Below are positions 35,401 through 47,400 of a stretch of 64,000 bases of DNA, one piece after another. A program made the position numbers and the translations under genes. Numbering within the stretch: the stretch's first letter is position 1; every line of letters begins with the position of its first letter. The notes under the pieces are model-generated. The model saw only the letters and a list, made by a program, of their open reading frames with translations. It was not told the origin of the DNA and did not search any database. This DNA is from Eucriotettix oculatus (Eukaryota; Arthropoda; Insecta; Orthoptera; Tetrigidae): NCBI GenBank assembly GCA_034510155.1, contig CM067379.1, positions 17,093,145-17,157,144 on the forward strand, read 5' to 3'.

Positions 35401-38400
35401 ACATAGTTTCCTTGTACTGAAACACATTTTTTCCCAGGCGTTTTGTAAGGTTTCCTTATTCCGTCTTCATAAATAGAGTGAGGTTAAGCCTTTAACCAAT
35501 TTAGCGCAAAGAGTTTATCATCTTCATCGCTATTGAACCTTTGACATCCTAGAGCTTCCTTCAACGGTCCAAACAGAGGGATAGTCACACGGATCCCAGT
35601 GAATTTTCCTCCAATTTGGTCTGAGTTACGCGCGCCCTGTTGAGGCCGTGCATTGTCGTGACGAAGGATGACGCTTCTGATTGTTAAACTCCGTCCTTTG
35701 AAGCTTTTTGTTCTTTCCATGAGTCCATGGTTCGGTGATCGTGGAGGAATCATTATAGCACCACGTTTCGAAGGCTTCCATGTTTATTTTCCTTTCTACA
35801 ACTCCTACCGTCCACGTTTCGCACCCATGTAACGCCACGCTACTATATACCAACATTTATATTAATATTTTTTTATTAACCTGATTTCTCCAAAAATATT
35901 ATTTTATTTCAATATTCCGCAGGGTTACAATTTATCAATGATTTAATTAATGATTTCATCCTTGATTTCTAAGCTTTCAACCATTACTGTAAACATTGTT
36001 TTCGATAGTCAAAAAAATTTTAGTTCAAAGGAAAATTAGTTGACAAATGTAAAAATTACGACAATAATTTTTTCCTTAATTTTTATCAGTCACTTAAATA
36101 ATCAAAAAATTATATTTTTATTTATAAATTTCTTAAGCCGAAACTTTCGGCAATTGCCCATAATCATCTACAAAATAAAATACAATTTTTTGAAACATTA
36201 CAGAAAAATATTTTTTGTACGGACATTGTTTAAAATTATGACATACAACAAGATGGATTTTCTAATTATTTTATGTTTGAAAATATTGTACATACCCTCA
36301 TAATAAATCAAAAATCAGTCTTGTAATAAAATTTAATAAATTCCTTGTAAAAATTAGAGTACATTGTAGTCAGTTTTCGAACCTTTTTGTTAAAAAAAAT
36401 AATGTAATTTCACGTTGTCGTTACACGAGGACTAAGAAACTATATGTTAAAAGAATATACGATTAAGACTTTTCTAGTTTTGGTGTAGACATGGGCCACG
36501 TTCCACAGTTTTAGCTGTAATAGTTATGGAGAAGCGTGTACCTAATTAAATAGATGTATGTGCACAAAATTATTTTATTTAAATAGCGGGAAGAAAATAA
36601 TTTTTTAAGTGTTAATAAATACTATAAGACAATTATTCTACAAACCTTGATGCACTGGTGTCGTAAAACTCATAATAGTGTAATAAACAGAATATAAAAT
36701 ACAGGAACTGTAAAATTGAGGCAATTTTCACGACGTAACAGACAACCCCCGGGGTACAAGTCCTCTATTTAATTCAAAATAATGAAAAGACTAAACCAAC
36801 GCGGATGTAACACAACGGCCTCCCTCCTTGCTAATGTTCCCTATTTTTCCTGCCCCTGGGGATGTACAGTTTAATTAGGTTAATGTGAGTGATTGGTCTT
36901 CGACGAATTCGACGTCAGACTTCCGCGAAAATACATTTCCAGGTTCGTGGGCTTAAAAATAAGCTCGTTCAGTCGATGGAAAATCTAGTTCAAACCCCCG
37001 CCACACACACACACGAGCGCTGACATCATTCTACTAATATGATTTACATTTCTTGGGAAAAAAAAGGAATTTTCCCCTTACGTTATCCTTTGAACTATGT
37101 TTTCATTATTAGTTTGTTTATTATTTCTTCTGTTTACCGTAAAGGTTGAAAGCTTAGAAATCAAGAATGAAATCGTTAATGAAATCATTAATAAATTGGA
37201 ACACTGCGGAATATTGAATATTTTCGGAGAAATCAGGTTTATAATAAAATATTTAAAAATATTAATATAATTACAGCTGGCTGCCTTTCCTAGAGGTTAT
37301 AAATAAACCTGCTTTCCAGATATTTTATTCCTGTTCTCTTCAAATCCTTAATAGTGTGTTCCAGTTCATTATCCTGTCTTCTAAAATAAGACGGAAAGTC
37401 AATATTGCTTCTCTAGTCCCTACATTCTTCCTCGCGTTCTATTTGTCGTTCCATCCTCCTATATAGCATTTTCGTTAATATTTTTCACGCATGTGATACT
37501 AAACTGTTTGTTCTGTGCTGTTCGCATCTGTCGGAGAATATGCGCGACACGCATTATTCCAGGAAATATGAAAGGAGAAATTCCTCAATTTACAGTTTCC
37601 TTTTTACTGTGACCTAAATAGTCTTTACATATTGTTGTTGTTCTTGTGGTATTCAGTCCTAAAACTCTTCTGATGCAACCCTTCCTGCGAAAGCCTTTTC
37701 ATATCCTTATAACTAGCACAACACACATCCTGCCTAATCTCCTTAGCGTATTCCATCTGAGACCTCCATTTTCTGTTCTTACCCCTCACACGCTTCCCTC
37801 TAATGCTAATTTTACAAGACCCTCGTGACTTAAAACGTGGTCTGTTAATCTGTCCCTTCTCTTAGTCAACGTCCTCCATATTGTTCGCTTTTCCCCTACT
37901 CTGTTCAGAACTTCCTCATTAGTGATTCTATCCACCTGTCTGATTTTCAGCATTCCCATATAGCAGAACATTTCAAAAGCTTCTATTGTTTTACTTTCCT
38001 CAACTCCTATCGTCCACGTTTCGCACCCTTATAACAACGGCACGCACCATACGAACATTTTTAGCAACGATAAAAATCAGTAAATAATTCACTTCAGTTT
38101 CTCTTTTGTTGCTTTAAGGTGGATTTTAGCGGATTCAAAAAAGCGTCGTTTTTACACGGGCTCTTATAGGATGAACGTGGTCCTGGAGAAAGAATTGAAT
38201 ATGAGGATTAATAGAGGTGAAACCAAGGTAATGGAGTTAAGGAATTCTGCTACTTCCGAAATATAATAACTGGAGATGATAGAAGTATAGTAGATATAAA
38301 GACTAGGATAGCACAGGCAAGGAAGACACTCGCGAAAATGAGGAATCTACTTACTGGTAATATAAGTGTGAATATTACATTTTTAAGTATTCTTCTGTTT

Positions 38401-41400
38401 CCCCTAATACTACAATATCAGCGGCAAAGACCAGGTTTTTATTTCTTCTCCTTGCAGGATGATTCCTTTTCCATATTCCGTTTTAACTTTGTTCATCACC
38501 TGTTATGTATATAAGGTAAAGAGCATGGGCGGTAGTGTTATAACATCCAGATAAAACTCCAGTAAATTCCTATAAAAATGTATATGTATATAAATCCCAA
38601 ATCCCACAACCTAACGGAACCGTTAAACAAACCTAAAATAACCGAAATTCTAAAAGAGCCCAGCCAGCTCTCATCATACATTTAGGCACGTCAGGGAAAC
38701 ACAGTTAAAAGATGTCAAACAAAGTCGTGGGCAACAGCCCGAAACTTAAATTTTTAAATGAGGTACGCGGCAGTCTGCGCCATCCTTGTCGTACCCCTTT
38801 CTTGATTACGGCTTTCTTTTCTTGATCTTGTATTCTAATTACTGCCGACTGCCTTCTGTAAAGGTTATGTATAAGCTATCCTACTCTAGTTATTACGCTT
38901 CCCAAGTAGCAGAGTTCCTTAACGCCCGTCAAAATATCCCTTCCCAATCAAACACCCTTTGTTATTCCACTGCTTGCCATAGAAGTCGCGCTCCGACACC
39001 AAGAATTCCAGGCGTCCATAATGGAGGACATCCTCCTACCGGACGCTAAGGCAGCGCCGCCAATTACGTACGGTCACTCCGGAATTTCCGGTGACCAGAG
39101 TTCTTCCGTAGTCATTTCCGGACAGCTTGCCTCCACCCTCATCCCCCTCACCTAGCCTTCCGTTGTCGATAGTTTGAAGCTTTCCCTTGGACCGATCCCG
39201 ACAAAAGACTAATTCATCTTCCAGCATCTGAGACGGAACTGATGGATGACTCTGTACAGATTACACACAACGGAACTTATATTATTCCCAAAATATTGTT
39301 TGAAAGTCGGAAAGTGAATATGGTAATCTATTTAAGAACAGTCACTCATAGTAACTTAATCTTCTCTCTTCCATGTTGCGGTATTGAGTCCTGAGACTGG
39401 TCTGAAGCAACTCTCCATGCTAACCTACCTTGTGCAAACCTTTTCATTTCCGCATAACTACAACATCTCACTTCCTTCCTAATATGCTTAGCGTATTCCA
39501 TCCTTGACAGCCGTCTTCTGTTCACTTCCCTCTAATTCTAAATTAAGGGATTGAACCAGAGAAATTTAAAATAAATTTTCGTGTATATTTCAAGTCGATG
39601 TCGATACATAGAATTTAATTTCGTTTGGAGATATTCGTGATTTGCCTGAGATATTTAAAGGTTGTCTGAAACTGTGCACCATTGGCTTGTGGGATAACCT
39701 GACTATCAGCTTTCCAAGGCGCAATCAACGAGGCGAAGACATGAGGACTCTTGGTCAGTTCAGAGAACTAATTACACTATAGAAGAAGTGTCCTTTTAGC
39801 AAGTTACACAAAACTATGGTTAGCTTAATTATATGTTACAATTAGTATATATAAGAGCACTAGTACAAAATATCGAGAAAGGAGGCGTATACATAGCTTC
39901 TGCAGAAGACAGACAGCAGTAATTAGAATACAAGAACAAGAAAAGAAAGCAGAAATCAAGAAAGGAATAGACAAGGATGCAGTCTGTCACCCACGCTGTT
40001 TAACATGTTTATAGAAACGTCAAAGAAGATAGTTAAAAATGAATATGGCAAAAGAATCAAAACTGCAAGGAAAATAAATAAAAAGCCTAACGCTGATGAT
40101 AATGGGGTATTAGGGGAATCAGAAGACGACTTGTAAACGATAGTAAATGACATGAACGTGATCCTGGAGGAAGAGTACAACATCATGATTAATAGAGAGA
40201 AAACCAAGATAATGGAATGATATGGGAAACAGTAAATAAAAAAGGCTGTTAAATAGGTGAGCGATATTCTCGAGTAAGTTAAGGAATTCTCATACTTGGG
40301 CAGCGTAATAACTAGAGTAGGATCGCACAGGTAAGGAACAGGAATTTACTTACGGCTAATGTAAGCGAGAATATTAGAAAAACATTATTAAAAATTGAGG
40401 TATTAAGTGTGACGTTATATGGGTCCGAAATGAGGACGGTAGGAATTGCAGAGAGGGAAAGAATAGAAGCATTCGAAATGTGGGGTGATAGGAGAATGGG
40501 ATGGGTGGATAGGGTAACTAAACCAGGAACAATAAGGAGGACGTTGACCAATAGAAGGGATAGATTAATACGCTACGTTTTGGAGCATGATGGTCTCGTA
40601 AAGTAAGGATTAGAGGGAAATGAACAGGAAGAGGGAGGCAAGGGATTGAATACGGTAAGGAGATTAGGGATAATGTGGTAGTTATGTGAATGTCAAAAGG
40701 ACTGCATGGAGGCTTGAATCAGACCAGACTAAAGGACTGAATACCACAACAACATAGAGACTGTGAGTAAGAAGAGACAGGGCAATCTAATTAAGAGGTG
40801 GAAGTAAATCGTATTATAGTTTTTAAATGAATTGATGATAAATTTGATACGGATCTTATTTGAGCGTAGTGCAGTGTTGAGAAAGGAAGGAACGAGGCGG
40901 GGAGAGAAATTCGCTGAATAGGACGTCGCGTCATCTGCACGCCTGTCGCCAGATTACCACCTGACGAGTGCATAAAGCTGCTGACGTCACCGATAAAACA
41001 CTTGGACGAGGAAAGCCAACAAACAAGACACAGCCGCCCCGAATAAAACCGAAACAACACTCACAGTTACGTTTATGAGCCGCAAACAATTGGGGTTAGG
41101 GGCTGTACCGTTCCTTAAACACATACACACGTTGCTCAACTACTTTAAACTCTACATCGAAACTTGAAATGTGGCCAAACTATTTTCCCTTTCCCGCCTC
41201 AAGTTCAAATAAACTTCCATTTCCTAGACGAGAAATGTTGCCACTCATTACAAACGTCTCAATTCAAACCAAAATAATTCTTTCACTCCACGTGTAGATG
41301 AACGATTGAAACGGGTCAAATGTTGTTTATCATATTAATAACAGCAACCAAAAAAACTAAGAATAAAATATTAATAAAATAAATTAAAACCTCAAACGCG

Positions 41401-44400
41401 TATTACGGTCTGTCCCTCCTAAGTTTCCTTTATAATAATAATAATATTGTTAATGAACGTAGACTTTCCCGGTGAATAATTCGGATGAAATCTTCACGGT
41501 TAACGAACCGTGTCAGGTATTTAAAGAACACAATGTTTCTGCGGCCATCTTCTGCCGCCGTCTTCAGGCTATATGTCGTCATGTGTTGAATGCGCCGTAT
41601 TTATACCTTCGGAATCACCTGATCCATGCGGCGATCTGATTGGTCCTTGTGCGTCACCTGTGGAAGGTCTGTCTGTCAACTGAGCTTGCATATCACGTAT
41701 TGTCGTGATAATGGGATCCCATGCATTATTGATATGGTAGCCAGAGTCTCTGTTTATGAGATTATTATGTGTCTTAATTTCTATGGCTTCCAATATCACA
41801 CTATCACGCCATTTATGAGCATGTTTTAATTTAGTTGTCTCCGAAAAATGCATTTTATGTCCCGTTGTCAAAACATGCTCAGCGACAGCAGATTTGTCAA
41901 GTTGTTTCAAGCGAACGTACCTTTCGTGTTCAGTGCAACGTTGCTCTATTGTCCTCAGAGTTTGACCAATATACAGTCGGCCGCAGTCACATGGAATTTG
42001 GTACACTCCAGCAGTTTTTAAACCAATGTCATCTTTAACATAATAATATTATGTTTAGAACTTCCTCTCTACTGGTTCTATCCACCCACCTCATTCTCCT
42101 GCAGCACCACATTCAAAATACTTTTATTATTTCCCTTTCCCCACCTCCTATCGTCCACGTTTCGAACCCGTATAACGCCACGCTCCAAACGAACAATTTT
42201 AGCTCGATTTACTAATATTCACACTTATATTTACCCTCTTTTTTGCGAAAGCCTTCCTTCCCTGTGCTATCCTACTCTAGTTATTATGCTGCCCCAAGTA
42301 GCAGAAATACTTAACTTCCTTCAAAATATCGCTCACCTATCTAACAGCCTTTGTTATTCCACTGTTTCCCATACTAAACTCCACTACCTTCGTTTTGCCC
42401 TCTATTGATCCTCATGTTTTACTCTTCCTCAAGGACTATGTTCATGTCTTTTATTATAATTGGTTTCCAAGTCTTCTTCTGACTCCATTAAAACTACAAT
42501 ATCGTCGGCAAAGCATAAGGTTTTTATTTCGTCTCCTTTCAGTATGATTCCTTTTTCATATTACGTTTTAACATTCTTCATCACTTGTTCTATATATATA
42601 AGTTAAACAGCATGGGCGACAGACTGCTTCATCCTTGTCTTACTCCTTTCTCGATTTCTGCTTTCTTTCCTTCCTTTTCAAGTCTAATTACTGCTGACTG
42701 CCTTCTGTAGAGGTCACGTATAAGCCTGATTTCTCTATATTTTATTCCAGTGCTCTTCAATAGTGTGTTCCAGTTCACATTATCGAACGCTTTTTCAAAA
42801 TCTCCAAATTCCATGAACGTAGGCCTTTTTTCCCTTGTCCTGTCTTCTAAAATTAGTCGTAAAGTCAAGATTGCTTCTCTTGTCCCTACAGTATTCCTAA
42901 ACCAATGACAATATGTACATAAATTTAGTTTTTTCATGATTTAAAATTAAAAATATCGTACATACGTAATTATGTATATATATATATATAATTATTGTTG
43001 GAATCGTGGCATGGCATGGACTCGGGTGTTTGTGTCGTGATGGTCGCGAGGACCGGGATTAAGGCTGCTGGGGAATTTACACACTGACCACGTGTCACCC
43101 CAAAATTCGGAATGTGTCACGCCATGTGACAGTCCGCAGCCGTCCCGGTAGGCCTAGGCCCTCGATAGGGCTGTTGAGCATAGGGGAAAAATATTATGTG
43201 ATTTATTTGATGTTATTTGCTGCGTAGTAATTTTTTTTTCACGCCCAGTAAATAGTAATAAGTATTTTTAATGCGTTTAGTTTTCTAATTCGGAGTTAAG
43301 GTTTATTCTAGGAGGTTTCCACAGCAGCGACGTCCACAGGGAGGGAAGGAGGAGGGATGAAGAGTAGTTTTCTTCCTCCTTCTACGAGATATGTTACGAG
43401 AGTGGAGAAGACGCCGTGATTTAGTCTTGCAGAAAAAGTGAAGAAGAGAGGTCCGCAGATGGCGCACTTTTGTTTTCACATCAAGAGGGACAAATAATGA
43501 AGGTCCTTGAGGCAGCCGCAACAAGATATCCACGTGATGCAGATGAGTTGTTGGAGACGTCCACGAGGTATGCATTAACTAACACCAATTAAGGAAATTA
43601 AAGTACAACAATAATTTTCTGAAAAAAAATGTTTCCTCCTTATCCTCCTCGTTTTCTCTGCTTAAGACTCAAGGTCTGTAAATATTTTCAACTCTCGCTC
43701 AGAGAAAATTAATAAAAGTTTATCAAAACATAGTTTTTTAACTTTAAAATTTTTCAATAAATAAAAAGACGGCCAATATGTCAGCTATAAATTTTCGCAC
43801 CCATGTAAAGCCACACTCCATAGTATTGTTTTTTTTCCCATATTCAGTTTTAACTTCCTTCAGCACCTGTTCCATAAAATAAGTTAAACAGCATGGAGCT
43901 TCTTCATCCTTGTCTTGCTCGTTTCTTTATTTCCGCTTTATTTTTCTTGATCTTCAACTCTGATTACTGCTGACTGCCTTCTTTAGAGCCTTGTTTCTCG
44001 ACATTTTATTCGTGTCCTCTTCAATATCCTTAATTGTGTGTGTTCCAGTTCACGTTGTCAAACGCTTTTCCTAAATCTACAAATGCCATTAACGTGGCCA
44101 TTTTATCTGATTGAATGACATGAAATTTAACAGTATAACAATTTAAAAAATTTTAACTTAATATTGGCGAATAGAGAAATGTGTCTGAGGGGTGATTAAA
44201 AGCATTTACAGGTGACGGATAAATATATAAGTGCAAATACAGAAGATTAGACACTTAAAAAAATTTTATTTTCATATATAAACCTACACATCCAAATTGT
44301 TCCTTAGTGTGATTTGTATTTTCTTTTTGTATTTGTGTTTTCTTTGTATATTGCAGCCACCGGAAAATAGTAGCTAAGTAAGTAATATAAAAATAGAAAG

Positions 44401-47400
44401 ACGGCCAATACGTCAGCATATAAATTTATCACTATTTATTCAAAAGCGACGTACAGTTTCCATTTTGAGACTTTCTCAGGCGTACTACAAAAAGTAATAA
44501 ATTCGAGAAATTCAATATGGGTTCTATGTTACAGTTTTTGAATTTATATATATGTAAAAACACATGGTTCAAAACTTGTGAATTTAGCAGTTCATCATAA
44601 TAATAATTGTAACATAGAAGCCATGTTTGTTGTAATATGATGTTAGTTGCGGTGTAGCAAGGGAGGTGATGGATGACGTCCCGCGGTCCCGGGGTTAATT
44701 CCAGGCTTGAGCAGCGGTCACGAGACACGGCGCAGGTCGCTCACTATTAATAGCCACACACTTGGGTCTTCAATCAGCACAAATGCTCAAGAAAACACTT
44801 GCTCATTTCCGGTCGCGAAAACGGGGAAGACGATGAGCGACGACGAGGATGAGAAACGAAAAAACACTAGGGACAAGTGGAACACAGAAACTAAACTACC
44901 CCAAGTGTGGTAATCAGTCCTAAGACCCGTCATGTTAACCTATCCTGCGCAAGCCTTTTCATGTCCGCTTCACATCCACATCCTCCCTAATCTGCTTTGC
45001 GTATTTCAACCTTGGCCTCCGTCTCCTGTTCTTCTTCCCTCTAATGATAATTTTACAAGACCCTCGTGCCTTAAAACGTGGCCTTTTCCCCTATTCTATT
45101 TTCATAACTTCCTCGTTTGTGATTCCATCCACCCCATATCATTCTACTATAGCACCACATTTCAATGAAGAACACTTTTTTTTCCTGTCTGCAACTCGTA
45201 TCGTCTACGTTTCGCACCCCATATAACGGCCACGCTGCATACGAACATATTTTTAGCAACGACTTCCTAATATTCACACTTATATTACCCGTAAGTAAAT
45301 TTCTCTTTTCCGCGAAAGGCTTCCTTGCCTACTCTATCTCTACTATACTTCTACCATCTTTAGTTATTACGCTTCCCAAGTAGCAGAATTCCTTAACTTC
45401 CGTCAAAATATCCCTTCGCAATCTAACAGCCTTTATTTTTCCTCTGTTTTCCAATCTACACCGCGTCACATTCGGTTTTTCGCTCCATTAATCCTCATAT
45501 TGAAGTCTTTCTCCAAGACCCCTTTCATGCCATTTGTTATGGTTTCCAAGTCTTTTTATTCTGTCTCCCCTAAGACTATAATATCGTCGGTAAAGTGGAG
45601 GGTTTTTATTTTTTCTCCTTTCACTGTGATTCCTTTTTCCATATTCCGTTTTAACTTTCTTCATCGCCTGTTTTGTATATACGTTAAAGAGCAAGGACTG
45701 CATCATTCTTGTCGTACTCCTTTCTTGATTGCGGCTTTCTTTTCTTGATCCTGTATTCTAATTACTGCCGACTGCCTTCTGTAGAGGTTATGCATAAGTC
45801 TCCTTTCTCGATATTTTATTTCAGTGCTCTTGAAAATCCTTAATAGTGTGTTCCAGTTCACATTATCAAACGCTTTTTCTAATTCTACAAATTCCATGAA
45901 CGTAGGCCTCTTTTGTTCCCTATCCTGTCTTCTTAAATTAGCAGCAAAGTCGATATTGCTTCTCTCATCCCTACATTCTTCTTAAAACCAAACTGATCTT
46001 CCTCTATCTATCAGGCTTAACGCCCCGCGTTAACAATAAACTTCGACCCGCAATCCAAACTGACCGAATGACAGTTATGAGAAAAAGAAACTAAATAACC
46101 CGCCTAAAAGGAAAACAAAAACATCTCAAGAACAATCGATAGAAAAAAATATAGAGGAAGTATTGGAACCTACCAAAGTTTTCATAAGGGAGAATGAAAA
46201 CGAACTCATCCTTAACTTTCCACTATTCGAAAGCTTCTTACTGAACACATTCGGAAGCAAAAACCCAGCAAATGTTGGAAAAGACTACACAAACGACATT
46301 AAAGGACTAATTGACATGTTAACGAAAACATATCCCCTGATTTCAGAACAGCTAGGATTACAAGAATCAAGAACAAACTAAGGCGACAACTACTTGAAGT
46401 AAGCTCTGAATCGGAAACAACAGACTAATTTCTCATCATGAATCAAAACTCAAAATTGAGAATTTTACAATGCAACAGTAATGGATTTTTTTTACAAAAA
46501 TTTAAAAAACCTTCAAGTCCTGATTTACGCTAAACAACCATCCATCATATGTTTACAAGAAACAAATTTCAAGGATAATAACCATGGTAAAATAAATGGG
46601 GTACAAATGTTATTCTAAAAATCGACCAAGAATCAATTGTGCAAGCGGATGAGCGGCAATATATACAAATCAAGATACAGTAACAGACGAAATACCACTA
46701 AATACAAATCTCGAGACAGTTGCAATCAAGGTCAACGCCCCTCTAAAAATAACCATCTGTAATATTTACATACCGAACAGCTACAAAGTTGAAAATCCCC
46801 CACCGATACAGATCACAGTCAACACCTGTCCAAAATTTGAAGAAGAGAGGAAAGAAGTTTTACAAAAGGAAATGATCTTAACCAGCTTAGAAAAGGAAAA
46901 AAAGGCACAGGAAAACTTAATAAAACCTTTTAAAAAAAGATTTATACCATAATATGTAAACTTTTAATATATATTATTTTAGGTACATTTAAGGTTAGCG
47001 CTGAAAATGATAAGTGAAAATGTACAAAATTGTTAATTTTAAGTCCAAAAATGTAACGGATATTGTAATTTCGTATAAGTCGCAAATGACTTTTTTTTTG
47101 TTTTATGCGACTATAAATAAATTAATAAAAATAATAATAAACTTTGAGGACTATAGAGTGGTTTCTTAATTATTTTAATATATAACAAAGTCCATTTTAA
47201 TCAACAACTATTTGATGAGTGGCAATATATACAAATGAAGATATTGTAACAGACGAAATACCACTAAATACAAATCTTGAAACAGTTACAATCAAGGTCA
47301 GCGCCCCTCTAAAAATAATATTTATATACCGAACAGCTACAAAGTTGAAAATCCCCCACCGATACAGATCACAGTTCAACACCAGCTCAAAATTTGAAGA

